Part shown: one piece after another, positions 33,984 to 43,432 of the stretch
Layout: the number at the start of each line of letters is the position of its first letter
Position numbering within the stretch: position 1 is the first letter of the stretch
Assembly (NCBI RefSeq): GCF_014269205.2
Contig: NZ_JABWRY020000001.1
Span: forward strand, 3,162,001-3,226,000
Direction of reading: 5' to 3'
Length of the DNA: 64,000 nt
Source: Pseudomonas kermanshahensis
Lineage (GTDB): Bacteria > Pseudomonadota > Gammaproteobacteria > Pseudomonadales > Pseudomonadaceae
Made by a program: the position numbers and the translations under genes
Notes under the pieces: generated by a model
What the model was told of the DNA's origin: nothing
The model's input: the letters and a program-made list of their open reading frames with translations, nothing else
Databases searched by the model: none

Positions 33984-35199
33984 CGCTATCTCCATCGACC
34001 GCTATCGTTTCGTCCGTTTCATTCGGTGCCGACTTGGCTGCTGGCAACGCGCGCAACACCATCACTACCAGCCCGACATTGATCGCGGCCAGACAGCCCA
34101 ACGCCATGAGCACCCCCATGGCACCGAAGTGCTGCAGCAGGTAGCCGCCAACTAACGGTGTCAGTGCCTGGCCGATCAGTGAAGGCCGCGACATCTTGCC
34201 CATCAACACCACGTACTGCGACGGTGGCATCAACGCCAGCGGTAGCAGGCCGCGCACGATCGCTCGCAGCCCGTTGCCCAGGCCGTAGAGTAACAAGCCT
34301 GCCGCTGTCGCGCCTGGCACAAACGCGACTAGCAATACGCCTACCGCAACCAGCACGACTGACACCAATGCAGTCCAAATGGGGTGACGCTTGCCTGCAA
34401 GCATCTGCAACACCCGCGAGGCGACCTGGCTCGGCCCCAACAACGCCGAAAGCGCGATGGCTGCAGCCAGCGAATAGCCCAGCCCTTGCAGAACGGCGAC
34501 CAGTTGCACCGAAATGGCGGTCATGATGACCGCACCCAGCGCGAAGATCCACGTCAGTTGCAGGTACACGCGTCGGTTAACGCCCGCACTGCTCTGCTCG
34601 ATGAGGCGCTTGCGCGGCGCTGACCGGACAGCGCTCGGCAGTACCTTGAGGTAGAACGGCGTGGTCACCAGAAGCACTGCGGCATAGCCGACACACGCGT
34701 AGCGCCAGCCCACATGCTCGATGGCAAATGCCACCAGCGGCCAGCACAGCGTTGTGGCAAACCCTGTAATCAGGGTGATGCCGGTGATGGCTTTACCCGC
34801 ACGCTCGGCATACAGCGCACCCAATGTCGCGAACAGCGCTTCGTAGAGCCCGGCGGCCATGCCAACACCGATGATCACCCACGCGAGCAAAAACGTCGGC
34901 AACGTCTGGCTAGCCGCGATGATCAACAACCCGAGAGCAACGATCACGCCACTGCTGGCCAGTTGTGTCCGGCCACCGTAACGGGCAACCAGGCGGCTCG
35001 ACAGCGGCGCAAGCAGGGCCGAGACCATCAAGCTCAGCGACAACGCACCGTACACCCACTGGCTGCCCCAACCGGTCTCGCGCGTTATCGGCTCGCCCAT
35101 GACCGCCAGCAAGAAGAACGAGCCGCCCCAGACCAGAATCTGCAGCATGCCCAGGCAAAAAATGCCAGGGGCCCCGGGTAGACGAGCTTCGGCGTGCAC
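33973..35199 (-). CDS. MFS transporter
   Basis: 408 residues, 12 predicted transmembrane helices and a central loop (about 190-215). It resembles the monocarboxylate/CynX-like or YbfB-type MFS groups, for example GWGSQWVYGALSLSLMVSALLAPLSS and the GLGNGLRAIVRGLLPLAL region. Probably proton-driven uptake or efflux of a small organic acid or drug. Overlaps the hydrolase gene. The start at 35199 is in frame with few upstream alternatives. Confidence 0.83.
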   Translation of the reverse strand: MHAEARLPGAPGIFCLGMLQILVWGGSFFLLAVMGEPITRETGWGSQWVYGALSLSLMVSALLAPLSSRLVARYGGRTQLASSGVIVALGLLIIAASQTLPTFLLAWVIIGVGMAAGLYEALFATLGALYAERAGKAITGITLITGFATTLCWPLVAFAIEHVGWRYACVGYAAVLLVTTPFYLKVLPSAVRSAPRKRLIEQSSAGVNRRVYLQLTWIFALGAVIMTAISVQLVAVLQGLGYSLAAAIALSALLGPSQVASRVLQMLAGKRHPIWTALVSVVLVAVGVLLVAFVPGATAAGLLLYGLGNGLRAIVRGLLPLALMPPSQYVVLMGKMSRPSLIGQALTPLVGGYLLQHFGAMGVLMALGCLAAINVGLVVMVLRALPAAKSAPNETDETIAVDGDSDAR

Positions 35200-35301
35200 G
35201 GTAAACCTTCAACAAGACGAACGAATCAGTGCGCGGGACGCACGCGCCTAGTTTAAGGCGATGCTGCGAGCGGTGCTAAACCCTCTGGGCATAACAGCTA
35301 T

Positions 35302-35325
35302 TGACCCCTGCACCTGCAAGGGTCA
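35302..35325 (-). terminator. Hairpin downstream of the RraA-like gene
   Basis: Near-perfect dyad: TGACCC and TGCA pairing with TGCA and GGGTCA around a two-base loop with single unpaired bases. It lies 12 bases after the stop of the 35338-36003 gene on its strand. No long T-run, so a moderate terminator. Confidence 0.5.
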
Positions 35326-35337
35326 GCACAATGCCAC

Positions 35338-36003
35338 TTAGGACTTGCGTTGCAAGGTGTGGTAATTCAGCGCATCGCGCGCTTGCTTGAGGGTGCGCCC
35401 TTCGCTGATCAACGCACGGATATCCGCTTCGACTGCTTCGATCTGACGGGCAACCTGGGCAACCTCTTGCGCCCGCTCACGCGGCACTACAACAACGCCG
35501 TTGGCATCGGCAACGATGATGTCACGGGAGCAGACACGGGCCTGGCCGATGGAAACCGGCTGGTTGACCGATTCGACCTGGACACGGTCCTTGCCTGTGC
35601 GCATGAAACGCCCCTGGGTAAACAGCGGATAGCCATCGCCCAAGGCCTTGTTCACATCGCGGCAGACGCCGTCGATCACCGTGCCAGCAATCTTCCGGGC
35701 CCCGGCATACTGAGTCATGATATCGCCCCACACGGTGCAGTCGGTGCGGCCATCATTGTCGATCACCACGATATCGCCCTCAGCGACCTCTTCGATGAAA
35801 TCACCAACGGTGCCCGGTGGCACGCTCGCCGATACGTACTTCACCGTGAACGCCGGCCCCACGACCACCTGCTTGTAGTTGTCCAGCGGCATCACACCAA
35901 AGCAATGGCCAGGCAGGCCGAGCTTGTCCAAGGCATCCGAGACGCCGGGCGTGTCCAGCCCTTCGAACAGTGCGACCAGCGCTTTATCTTCTGCGTGCAT
36001 CAT
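35338..36003 (-). CDS. RraA-like class II aldolase/decarboxylase (4-carboxy-4-hydroxy-2-oxoadipate aldolase family)
   Basis: 221 residues. RraA fold with the Mg-site motif GTVIDGVCRDV (conserved DG..RD), GDIVVIDNDGRTDCTVWGDI and SRDIIVADANGVVVVP. In this family, enzymes with the intact R-D pair perform retro-aldol cleavage of 4-carboxy-4-hydroxy-2-oxoadipate or HMG and decarboxylate oxaloacetate; RNase E inhibitor RraA is a relative without catalysis. 56 bp downstream of an ACS-family transporter on the same strand, so likely catabolic. ATG 36000 is an equally possible start. Confidence 0.83.
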   Translation of the reverse strand: MMHAEDKALVALFEGLDTPGVSDALDKLGLPGHCFGVMPLDNYKQVVVGPAFTVKYVSASVPPGTVGDFIEEVAEGDIVVIDNDGRTDCTVWGDIMTQYAGARKIAGTVIDGVCRDVNKALGDGYPLFTQGRFMRTGKDRVQVESVNQPVSIGQARVCSRDIIVADANGVVVVPRERAQEVAQVARQIEAVEADIRALISEGRTLKQARDALNYHTLQRKS

Positions 36004-36059
36004 TAGCTCCTTTCAAACAGACGGATTGATCACAACGGGTGACACCACAGGCCGTGAGG

Positions 36060-37409
36060 TCACGCCTTTTGAGTCTTCGGCACCGGCTCCAGAATCGTCA
36101 GCAACAGTACAAAGCTGGCGAACGAACCAATCGCAAGGTAAGAGAACACGTAGTTCCAGCCATAACTGTCAAGCAACAAGCCGGTCAAAAACGGCGTCGC
36201 CGCGGCCCCCAGCTGCCCGACCATGTTGACGATGGCGTTGGCGACGGGGAACGTCTGCTTGGTCGCCAGTGCCATTGGGTAAACCATGTAAGAAGAGAAC
36301 CCGAAGCTCAGCACGATGCCGGTCGCCATCAGCAACAGGCCATACGAGAACGGGTCGGCAGGCGAATGAATCAACAGGTACATCATCACCGAGGTACCCA
36401 GCGCTGAAAGCAGCATCCCAGGCTTGCGCCGCCCGCCCAACCAACGGTCCGAGCAATAGCCGCCCAACAAGTTGCCCAGCACGGCCCCAACCCAAGGCGC
36501 AGCCGAGACCAACCCCATGTTCATCAACGAGAAGCCTTTGACAGTGATCAGGTAGGTGGGGATCCAGGACAACAGTACGCTGGAAACACCCAGCTGAAAG
36601 CAGTACGCCAGCGCACTCCCCCAGATCAACCACGAGCCGAAGACCTGGCGCTTGGTCTCCAGCGCCGCTACCTCGCGCCGACGAATGAAGAAGTCCAGGC
36701 GCTCGAAGCCTCGCCCTGAGGTCGTCTGCACGGTGGGTTCAGTGCTGGCGACGTTGTCGCGCGGCGTTTCGTCAGTGATGTAATCAAGCTCCGCCTGATT
36801 GACGAAGCGGCTTTTCGAAGGGTGGTCGGCAATCAGAAAGTACCAAGCGATCGACAGCAAAATGCCCGGCACGGCGAAGAAATAGAACACCTCGCGCCAG
36901 CCCCACACCGCGATGATCAAGGCACACAGCGGCGGTACGATGACCGGGCCGAACTTGACCGCAGACAGAAAAATGCCTGAAGCAATGCCCTTTTCTCTCG
37001 GCGGAAACCAGTTGTTGATGGTGGTGGTCATGCTGATCGGCAGTGGCCCTTCGGCAAGGCCCAGGCCGAACCGATAGATTTTCAACGCCAGCAGTGAGCC
37101 TGCGGTACCCACCAACCCGGTCAGCACCGACGTCATGACCATGGCGGTCGGCAAGATCCGGCTCACGCCCAGGCGGCTGAAGGCCAAGCCTGCCGGGATT
37201 TGTGCCAAGGCATAAGCCAGCAGGAACAGGCTCATCAGCCCACCCGCTTCGGCGTTGCTCATCTCGAACTCTTTACGAATAAAAGGCAACGCCACGCCGA
37301 GATTGGCGCGGTCGGCGGCAGCGATGGTGTAGATCGAGAAGATCATGCCAGCCACGATCCACCGGTAACTGCTGCGCCCTTTGGCATAGGCAACTTCAGC
37401 GATCGACAT
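36060..37409 (-). CDS. MFS transporter, ACS (anion:cation symporter) family
   Basis: 449 residues, 12 transmembrane helices with the long central cytosolic loop of ACS members (about 195-245). RWIVAGMIFSIYTIAAADRANLGVALPFIRKEF is the typical first helix (tartrate, phthalate and glucarate symporters), and GLAEGPLPISMTTTINNWFPPREKGIASG is the helix 4-5 signature. Likely proton symport of an aromatic or sugar-derived carboxylate. Divergent from the LysR gene at 37586 and followed by the RraA-like aldolase. Confidence 0.88.
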   Translation of the reverse strand: MSIAEVAYAKGRSSYRWIVAGMIFSIYTIAAADRANLGVALPFIRKEFEMSNAEAGGLMSLFLLAYALAQIPAGLAFSRLGVSRILPTAMVMTSVLTGLVGTAGSLLALKIYRFGLGLAEGPLPISMTTTINNWFPPREKGIASGIFLSAVKFGPVIVPPLCALIIAVWGWREVFYFFAVPGILLSIAWYFLIADHPSKSRFVNQAELDYITDETPRDNVASTEPTVQTTSGRGFERLDFFIRRREVAALETKRQVFGSWLIWGSALAYCFQLGVSSVLLSWIPTYLITVKGFSLMNMGLVSAAPWVGAVLGNLLGGYCSDRWLGGRRKPGMLLSALGTSVMMYLLIHSPADPFSYGLLLMATGIVLSFGFSSYMVYPMALATKQTFPVANAIVNMVGQLGAAATPFLTGLLLDSYGWNYVFSYLAIGSFASFVLLLTILEPVPKTQKA

Positions 37410-37496
37410 AGGTACATACCTTTGTTTTTGTAATTCGGCGGTAATCTAGGCGCCGCAAAGGTAGAAAAAAAGCGACAAATACTCACCACTTATCAT

Positions 37497-37508
37497 CACT
37501 TTTAGTGG
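37497..37508. promoter_or_regulatory. CACTTTTAGTGG element in the MFS/LysR divergent promoter
   Basis: A dyad (CACT...AGTG) containing CTAAAAGT on the minus strand lies between the ACS transporter and the divergent LysR gene. CGCTAAAAGTAA at 38512-38523, in front of the second RraA-like gene, shares the core. Candidate LysR target; the sharing is seen in sequence, the function is inferred. Confidence 0.4.
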
Positions 37509-37585
37509 ACAATCGCTTTCACTCACCTGCCTTGAAATCACTTCGGGGCCGCTCTGAAACGGGCTTTTCATACCTGGAGCACGCG

Positions 37586-38485
37586 ATGATCACGCTGAAG
37601 CAAATCGAGGCCATCTACTGGATTGTCGAGCTGGGCAGCTTTGAAGCGGCTGCCGCCAAACTCAACATGTCTCAATCGGCGATCTCCAAACGCGTGCAAG
37701 AGCTCGAGGATGCCTTTGGCGTAGCCATCTTCGACCGCTCGAAACGCAGCGCCCGGCTGACCCAAAAAGGCCTGGAGCTGCATGGCTGCGCCGTTGAAAT
37801 GTTGCGCCAGCGGGATAACCTGCTGGAGCGCATCAGCTCTAAAGAAACGCTGGTCCGACGCTTCAGGCTTGGCGTAACGGAACTCACGGCGCTCACGTGG
37901 TTGCCGAACCTGGTCGATCAAATTCACCAGACCTACCCCAAGGTCGATCTGGAACCCTCGATCGAGTTGAGCACCGACCTGTTGCGCCGGCTCGAGGCTG
38001 ACGAGCTTGACCTGATCATCGTGCCTGACATCTTCCGCGATGCCCGCTTCATCAGTACCCCGCTCGCCTCTGTCGAAAACGCGTGGATGTGCTCACCCTC
38101 GCTGTACCCGAGTGACGCGCCCATGGACTTGCAATCGCTGTCGTCGTTTACGGTACTCACCCAGGGAGGCAGCTCAGGCACCGGGAAAACCTACGAACGC
38201 TGGCTGGCGGAACATGACGTGCGGCTGACCAAGACACTCACCAGCAACTACCTGGTCGCACAAGTCGGGTTGGCGATTTCGGGTGTCGGGCTCAGCTACC
38301 TGCCCAGGCAATGCATGAGCTCGATGATCGAGCAGGGCCGATTGAAGGTCATACAAACCGACTTGCCACTGCCGCCGATCAGCTATGTCTGCGTGCACCG
38401 GGCTGACCGCTACCAAGGGCTCAGCAATGAAGTGGCGCGGTTGGCGCAACAGGCCTGCGACTTCACCCGGCTTATCATCACCTGA
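37586..38485 (+). CDS. LysR-family transcriptional regulator
   Basis: 299 residues beginning MITLKQIEAIYWIVELGSFEAAAAKLNMSQSAISKRVQELE (HTH, residues 1-60), followed by an effector domain. Start 37586 has GGAG 8 bases upstream; the frame is open further up but reads non-family sequence. Located between the divergent ACS transporter/RraA operon and a second RraA-like gene 99 bp downstream, it probably controls both. Confidence 0.9.
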   Translation: MITLKQIEAIYWIVELGSFEAAAAKLNMSQSAISKRVQELEDAFGVAIFDRSKRSARLTQKGLELHGCAVEMLRQRDNLLERISSKETLVRRFRLGVTELTALTWLPNLVDQIHQTYPKVDLEPSIELSTDLLRRLEADELDLIIVPDIFRDARFISTPLASVENAWMCSPSLYPSDAPMDLQSLSSFTVLTQGGSSGTGKTYERWLAEHDVRLTKTLTSNYLVAQVGLAISGVGLSYLPRQCMSSMIEQGRLKVIQTDLPLPPISYVCVHRADRYQGLSNEVARLAQQACDFTRLIIT

Positions 38486-38584
38486 GGCGATGTTTTTTAA
38501 TCAAAAAATATCGCTAAAAGTAACGGCAGTTCTCTCCTACCATCGACCCATACCCCACTGGGTCAAGCCATTCAGGAGATTGTC

Positions 38585-39250
38585 ATGCTGTTACCCGGGT
38601 CTCGTATCCTGCCGTCGCCAACACTCGCCCCTGCGCATGTGATCGAATCGTTCCGATCGGTCGTCACGCCGCACATCAGCGACAACCTGGGTCGACACAT
38701 TGGCGCGCGAGGGCTTAACCGCTACAACACCTCGGGCAAGCTGGTCGGCACTGCGCTGACCGTCAAAACACGCCCCGGCGACAACCTGTTCATCTACAAG
38801 GCACTGACACTGCTCGAACCCGGTCACGTACTGGTCATCGATGCCCAGGGTGACACCAACAATGCGGTCATCGGCGAGTTGATCAAGCTCTACGCAGAGC
38901 AGCGTGGCTGCGTTGGTTTCATCGTCGACGGGGCGATTCGCGACGTTGATAGCTTCAAGACCAGCCCTTGCTATGCACGGGCTGTCGTGCACTGCGGCCC
39001 TTACAAGAGCGGGCCGGGCGAAATCAACGTGCCGGTTTCGATTGGTGGCATGCTCGTCTCACCCGGTGACATCATCGTCGCTGACGAAGACGGCATCGTC
39101 GCGTTCCCCCAGAACCTGGCTGAACTCGTGCTAGGCAAAGCGCGCGAACACGAGGCTCACGAAGAGGCCGTCAAGGCAGAGATTGCCACGGGTAAACTGG
39201 ACCAGTCGTGGCTCCACAAGGTGCTGGATAAGGCAGGCTTGTCGAACTGA
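38585..39250 (+). CDS. Second RraA-like class II aldolase/decarboxylase
   Basis: 221 residues, a distant paralogue of the gene at 35338. It has VTPHISDNLGRHIGARGL at the N-terminus, GFIVDGAIRDVDSF (metal/substrate DG..RD motif) and PGDIIVADEDGIVAFP. The intact Arg-Asp pair predicts an active aldolase or decarboxylase rather than an RNase E inhibitor. Good AGGAG Shine-Dalgarno. Same regulator neighbourhood as the first copy but opposite orientation, which suggests a two-step or two-substrate pathway. Confidence 0.83.
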   Translation: MLLPGSRILPSPTLAPAHVIESFRSVVTPHISDNLGRHIGARGLNRYNTSGKLVGTALTVKTRPGDNLFIYKALTLLEPGHVLVIDAQGDTNNAVIGELIKLYAEQRGCVGFIVDGAIRDVDSFKTSPCYARAVVHCGPYKSGPGEINVPVSIGGMLVSPGDIIVADEDGIVAFPQNLAELVLGKAREHEAHEEAVKAEIATGKLDQSWLHKVLDKAGLSN

Positions 39251-39298
39251 AGTGAACTGAATTGCCATTCGAGGCTAGCCGGCGCGCCATCCAGCGTC

Positions 39299-39324
39299 GG
39301 CAAGGGCTCAACGCAAGCCTTGCC
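39299..39324 (+). terminator. Hairpin after the second RraA-like gene
   Basis: GGCAAGG pairs with CCTTGCC (plus an inner GCT/AGC pairing with one bulge), followed by CTTTGT. It lies 49 bases after the stop codon and fits a weak Rho-independent terminator. Confidence 0.5.
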
Positions 39325-39338
39325 CTTTGTGCAAGGGC

Positions 39339-39355
39339 TTAACCATTTAGGTAAA
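39339..39355. promoter_or_regulatory. Imperfect TTAACC dyad upstream of the porin gene
   Basis: TTAACC-ATT-TAGGTAA, an imperfect copy of the perfect dyad at 42046-42060 upstream of the MHS transporter. This suggests a shared LysR-type operator for porin and transporter. Confidence 0.35.
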
Positions 39356-39629
39356 GCGTGCCTAAACAGGCTCACTGAAATGCCTAATTCAGGTGCGCCT
39401 ATCGCCCTCGCAGTGGCCGTGTGCACCCGTTTCCAGCGTTTCCAGCACACGCCCCACGCCTACCCGCACGCCCCCTACCATTCAACGCGTACATGTCTGC
39501 CTGTCTATTCAGGCCCTTTACGCCGCACGTTAGCCAAGAAACATAGGCTGCCCAAACAGTTAATGTTGGTCTGAGCAAACTTGATGGAGGCTGCGCACAG
39601 GGTTCATTGAGGCGCAAGGAGTCTCGGGC

Positions 39630-40772
39630 ATGTGCATTTCTTTTCATCAGCAACACGCGTTACTGGCGATCATGGTGGTGAGCCTGGGCAGTGTGCAGCA
39701 GGCAAATGCCGAAGGATTTCCTGCATTGGCAAGGATCGCCCCAGGGTTCGGGTACTACAACGTGGATAAAGGCTATGACGACACCCTCAAGCTGTACGGA
39801 ACCGTCGACGCCTTTGCCTCTTACCATGACGCGCAACACCACGAAGGCCTGCGGGTCGAGGGGGGTGGCGCATGGACTAATAAACTGGGCCTTTACCTGC
39901 GTAAGGCGGTCGCGGATGACACGGCACTGGAACTGGATATCGAAGAGGGTTTCAACCTCAATGGCGAAGCACTTGAGCATCACTGGAAGCAAGTGGGCTC
40001 GCTACGCCTGGCGGTAGCCGCGCTGCGCTCAAAGCGCTATGGCAAGCTGGAGTTTGGTAAAACGTACAACATGAGTACACCCAGCTACGCCGATCCGTTT
40101 CTCGCTGTATATGGGTCGCCCTACACCTTCCTGACCCTGCCGCCATCAGGCAAAGGTGCCTACTATCTGGACATGCGCCCCAAACATACCTTGGCTTACA
40201 CCACGCCAACGCTAGGCGGGTTCAGCGTAGGCACGGCAGTCACGTTCGGCTTTGATGACACCGCAAGTGCGGGCAAAACTGTTCGGGGGAAAGGCGTGAA
40301 GCTCCAGTACGCCAACGCCAGGATGATGCTGCTGGGGTCATTCAACGACTACCTCAGCGACCCTTGGCAGGACAATGGCCAGCAGCGCCAAACACACAAC
40401 CATTTTACAAGCGCCTCTGCGTTCTACGATTTCGGCCCCTTCTCATCCAGCCTGACGTGGCAACGCCAGGAGGTGGACCTGCACAACACCCCTAGCATGA
40501 CGGCCTGGACGCTCGGCCTCATGGCACCGGTCGGTAAAACCGACGTTGCGCGTTTGCTGGTGGTGCAGCGTAATGTCGAAACAGGTGGCAAAGACGCCAC
40601 AGGCGTGATGATTGGCTACGACCACTTTCTGAAGCCCAACTGGGCGGTTTATGGACGGGTAGCGATGATCCATAACAGCGCCAAATCGTCACTGAGTTAC
40701 GCGGGCATCCCGCTCGAAGAAACGGGCGATGATCCCCGCAACCTGGCTGTCGGCATGTATTACCACTTCTAG
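39630..40772 (+). CDS. Outer-membrane porin (gram-negative porin/OmpC-like)
   Basis: 380 residues. A signal peptide (about 1-27, ending QQANA) precedes a beta-barrel with alternating pattern and a C-terminal aromatic (GMYYHF) as expected for BAM-recognised porins. KLYGTVDAFASYHD and GKLEFGKTYNMSTPSYADPF resemble the L3 and strand features of general porins. Probably admits the substrate used by the MHS transporter and amidohydrolase downstream. Confidence 0.83.
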   Translation: MCISFHQQHALLAIMVVSLGSVQQANAEGFPALARIAPGFGYYNVDKGYDDTLKLYGTVDAFASYHDAQHHEGLRVEGGGAWTNKLGLYLRKAVADDTALELDIEEGFNLNGEALEHHWKQVGSLRLAVAALRSKRYGKLEFGKTYNMSTPSYADPFLAVYGSPYTFLTLPPSGKGAYYLDMRPKHTLAYTTPTLGGFSVGTAVTFGFDDTASAGKTVRGKGVKLQYANARMMLLGSFNDYLSDPWQDNGQQRQTHNHFTSASAFYDFGPFSSSLTWQRQEVDLHNTPSMTAWTLGLMAPVGKTDVARLLVVQRNVETGGKDATGVMIGYDHFLKPNWAVYGRVAMIHNSAKSSLSYAGIPLEETGDDPRNLAVGMYYHF

Positions 40773-40903
40773 ATTGAGCGCCTGTGCCGCTGAAGTCTTG
40801 ACGCCCCATCTTGATAGGTGAAGTCAAATCATTGAGCATGTCAGCCCCTGTAAACCCCGGTACAGGCTCGCTTCCCCACGCCAGAGCAAGGACCTGACTG
40901 CAC

Positions 40904-41821
40904 GTGAAATTTCACCAAATCAGAGCATTGGTCGCAGTACATCAGACCGGTAGCCTCAGCGAGGCCTCTCAAGCGCTGCATGTCACTCAACCTGCATTGA
41001 GCCGATCGATCAAGGAACTGGAGAGTGAACTTGGCCTGTCGCTCATGCAGCGCTCGCACAAAGGCATGACCCTTACAGAAGAAGGGCGGCGCCTGATCCG
41101 TCACGCGCAGTCTTCGATGGAAAGCCTGCGACGTCTGCAACTATAAGCCGAAAACATCAAGGACATGCAGATTGGCGAGGTCACCGTCGGCGTGACCTCG
41201 TTGACCGCGGTGTTGAAAGGCCTGGGTACCAGCATTACCGCTTTTCAGGCGCGTAGCCCGCGTGTGCGGATCCGGTTGATCGAACTGCGCCCCTACCAGA
41301 TCATCCAGCAGATACGCGACGGCACACTGGATTTTGCAGTGACCTCGCAGCAGCACACTCAACGCCTCAACCTCGACTGGGAAGCGCTAACCCGCATGCC
41401 CGGGCTTGTCGTTTGCCGCAAAACCCATCCCCTCAGAAATGCGCGCTCACTGCGCCACTTGTTGCAGGCCAGTTGGGTGAGCCTTGATGCGATGGATGAT
41501 CACTCCTCGCAGTTCTACCAGATGTTCGAGGACAATCAGATTCAACTCCCTTCGCGGATCACCGAATGCTCGTCCGTACACTTGGCCCTGCACCTGCTGC
41601 ACCACTCCGACGCCATCATGACACTGAGCGAAGCCGCCCTGGACAACATGCTGACCCACGGTTTGAGCGAGGACCTGGTCCAGGTGCGGGTCGAAGAGAG
41701 CATTCCTGAGTACCCCATCTATCAAGTCTGCACAGACCGGCACAGCATGACGACGTCTGCACGCGACTTGTACTACGAGATTCGTGCGACGCTGAGCACC
41801 AGCGAGCCGCTGCGCGCATGA
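40904..41821 (+). pseudogene. LysR-family regulator interrupted by a nonsense codon
   Basis: Residues 1-80 (MKFHQIRALVAVHQTGSLSEASQALHVTQPALSRSI...) are an intact LTTR HTH and linker helix. A TAA at 41144-41146 then breaks the frame, and the effector domain continues in the same frame (AENIKDMQIGEVTVGVTSL...) to 41821. Family members usually have a charged residue there, so a single GAA-to-TAA or CAA-to-TAA change explains it. Without readthrough only an 80-residue DNA-binding fragment is made. It lies between a porin and an MHS transporter that it presumably regulated. Confidence 0.85.
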
Positions 41822-42141
41822 CCCGCGGCAGCATGTGGGCCCATTTGATATCGAATTAACGCAACGCTTTGCCGTTTGGTTAAGTACCCCGCCTGCCCTG
41901 CAGTATCAGGCGCGTATCCCCTGTTGTGATCGAACCTTGGCCCAATGTTCAGGTGCCTTGCTGTGCAGTGAAGGTGCAGGCGCTCGATAAAACGACGGCA
42001 ACGGCTCGGTTTGAGTGCGCTAGCCACCCAGCAATCCGTAATGGATTAACCAATGGTTAAGTCGCGCCCAAAAGCGTAAGCGCCAGGGACAACAAAATAA
42101 CTGATAGTCGGTGGACACCATAACAAGACGGGACCACCTTG
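41822..42141. other. 320-bp intergenic region upstream of the MHS transporter
   Basis: Contains a half-site GGTTAAG near 41877, and the perfect dyad at 42046-42060. No plausible gene was found. Confidence 0.5.
42046..42060. promoter_or_regulatory. Perfect dyad TTAACCAATGGTTAA, candidate LysR operator
   Basis: TTAACC-AAT-GGTTAA, 15 bp, 82 bases upstream of the MHS transporter start. A degenerate copy precedes the porin gene at 39339. The likely cognate regulator is the neighbouring LysR gene, which carries a stop codon. Confidence 0.5.
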
Positions 42142-43428
42142 ATGTCCACTGCACACGCGCCCTCCCTCGCCTGCGCTTCCCGCAGCACACGACCTGCGTC
42201 AAGAAAGGCCACTGTAGCTTGCGCGCTAGGCAACGCCCTGGAGATGTACGACTTCACCATCTACAGCTTTTTTGCCGTGGTGATCGCTAAAAACTTCTTC
42301 CCCGCCCAATCAGCAATGGCCTCGTTGCTGTTATCCCTGACCACCTTTGGCGTGGGCTTTTTGATGCGGCCTGTGGGCGCTGTGGTGATTGGCCGTTTTG
42401 CCGACCGGCAGGGTCGCAAGGCAGCACTGGGGTTGACCATCGGCTTGATGACCTTGGGCACGGCGATGATCGCGTTCGCGCCCACGTACCACCAGATCGG
42501 CGTGCTGGGGACAGTCATTTTGATCGTAGGCCGCCTGACCCAAGGGTTCTCGGCAGGTGGCGAGATCGGCACCGCGTCGGTGTTTCTCATGGAGTCCAGC
42601 ACCACAGCCAACCGCTGCCACAACGTGAGTTGGCAAGCGGCCAGCCAAGGATACGCCGCGTTGGTTGGTGCTGGCATCGGGCTGTTGTTGAGCAGTTGCC
42701 TCACGGCCGATGCGCTGGAGCACTGGGGCTGGCGCATTCCCTTTATGCTGGGTTTGCTGATAGGGCCGGTCGGTTGGTACATCCGCCGCTGCCTGCCGGA
42801 AACCCATGAAGCAGAATCCACAAACCAGGGGCACTGGCGTGACCATTTCGACATGCGCCATACGCTGCTTGCCATTGGCCTGATGGCCAGTGCGACCATC
42901 AGTATCTATCTGTTCATTTTCTACATGCCTGCGTACCTCACGTCTTCGCTCGGCTACCCGCAACGTAGCGCCCTTGCAGTGGCCTGTGTCGCCAGCGCCT
43001 GCCTGGCCATCATCACGCCCTTGGCCGGACGCTTTGCCGATCGCCATGTCCTGCGCAAAAAACTGCTGGTCTGGACCATTGCCTTGCCGGTCGTACTTGC
43101 AGGCCCTGCCCTGTATGTACTGAGTCTGAGCAACAACCTGATGCTGGCCATGCTGGTTATCGCAGTCTTGGTACTGCCTGGCTGCATAGGCTCCGGGGCG
43201 TTCTTCGCGCTGATCATGGAAGCCTTCCCGAAACGCTCGCGCGCGCTGGGTACGGCAGTGAGCTACAGCTTCGGCGTGACGCTGTTCGGCGGCTTTTCGC
43301 CCTTGATTGCCACCTGGCTGACCGGTGCACTCGAAAGCCCCCTAGCGCCCGCCCTCTATCTGTTCGTCGGCGGTGTGATCAGCCTGATCTGCCTGGCGCT
43401 ATACCCTGAAAACCCTGGACGGGAATGA
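42142..43428 (+). CDS. MFS transporter, MHS (metabolite:H+ symporter) family
   Basis: 428 residues, 12 transmembrane helices. GNALEMYDFTIYSFFAVVIAKNFFP, VGFLMRPVGAVVIGRFADRQGRKAAL and GRLTQGFSAGGEIGTASVFLME are the signature segments of MHS permeases (citrate, alpha-ketoglutarate, proline/betaine). Probable uptake of a carboxylate or amino-acid conjugate. ATG 42142 was preferred to TTG 42139. Four bases separate it from the amidohydrolase gene, so the two form an operon. Confidence 0.88.
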   Translation: MSTAHAPSLACASRSTRPASRKATVACALGNALEMYDFTIYSFFAVVIAKNFFPAQSAMASLLLSLTTFGVGFLMRPVGAVVIGRFADRQGRKAALGLTIGLMTLGTAMIAFAPTYHQIGVLGTVILIVGRLTQGFSAGGEIGTASVFLMESSTTANRCHNVSWQAASQGYAALVGAGIGLLLSSCLTADALEHWGWRIPFMLGLLIGPVGWYIRRCLPETHEAESTNQGHWRDHFDMRHTLLAIGLMASATISIYLFIFYMPAYLTSSLGYPQRSALAVACVASACLAIITPLAGRFADRHVLRKKLLVWTIALPVVLAGPALYVLSLSNNLMLAMLVIAVLVLPGCIGSGAFFALIMEAFPKRSRALGTAVSYSFGVTLFGGFSPLIATWLTGALESPLAPALYLFVGGVISLICLALYPENPGRE

Positions 43429-43432
43429 CCCT

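Larger units (their letters stand above)
39251..39629. other. 379-bp intergenic region upstream of the porin gene
   Basis: Holds a terminator-like hairpin (39299-39324) after the RraA-like gene and a TTAACC-like dyad (39339-39355). No ORF with start signals was seen. Confidence 0.55.
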
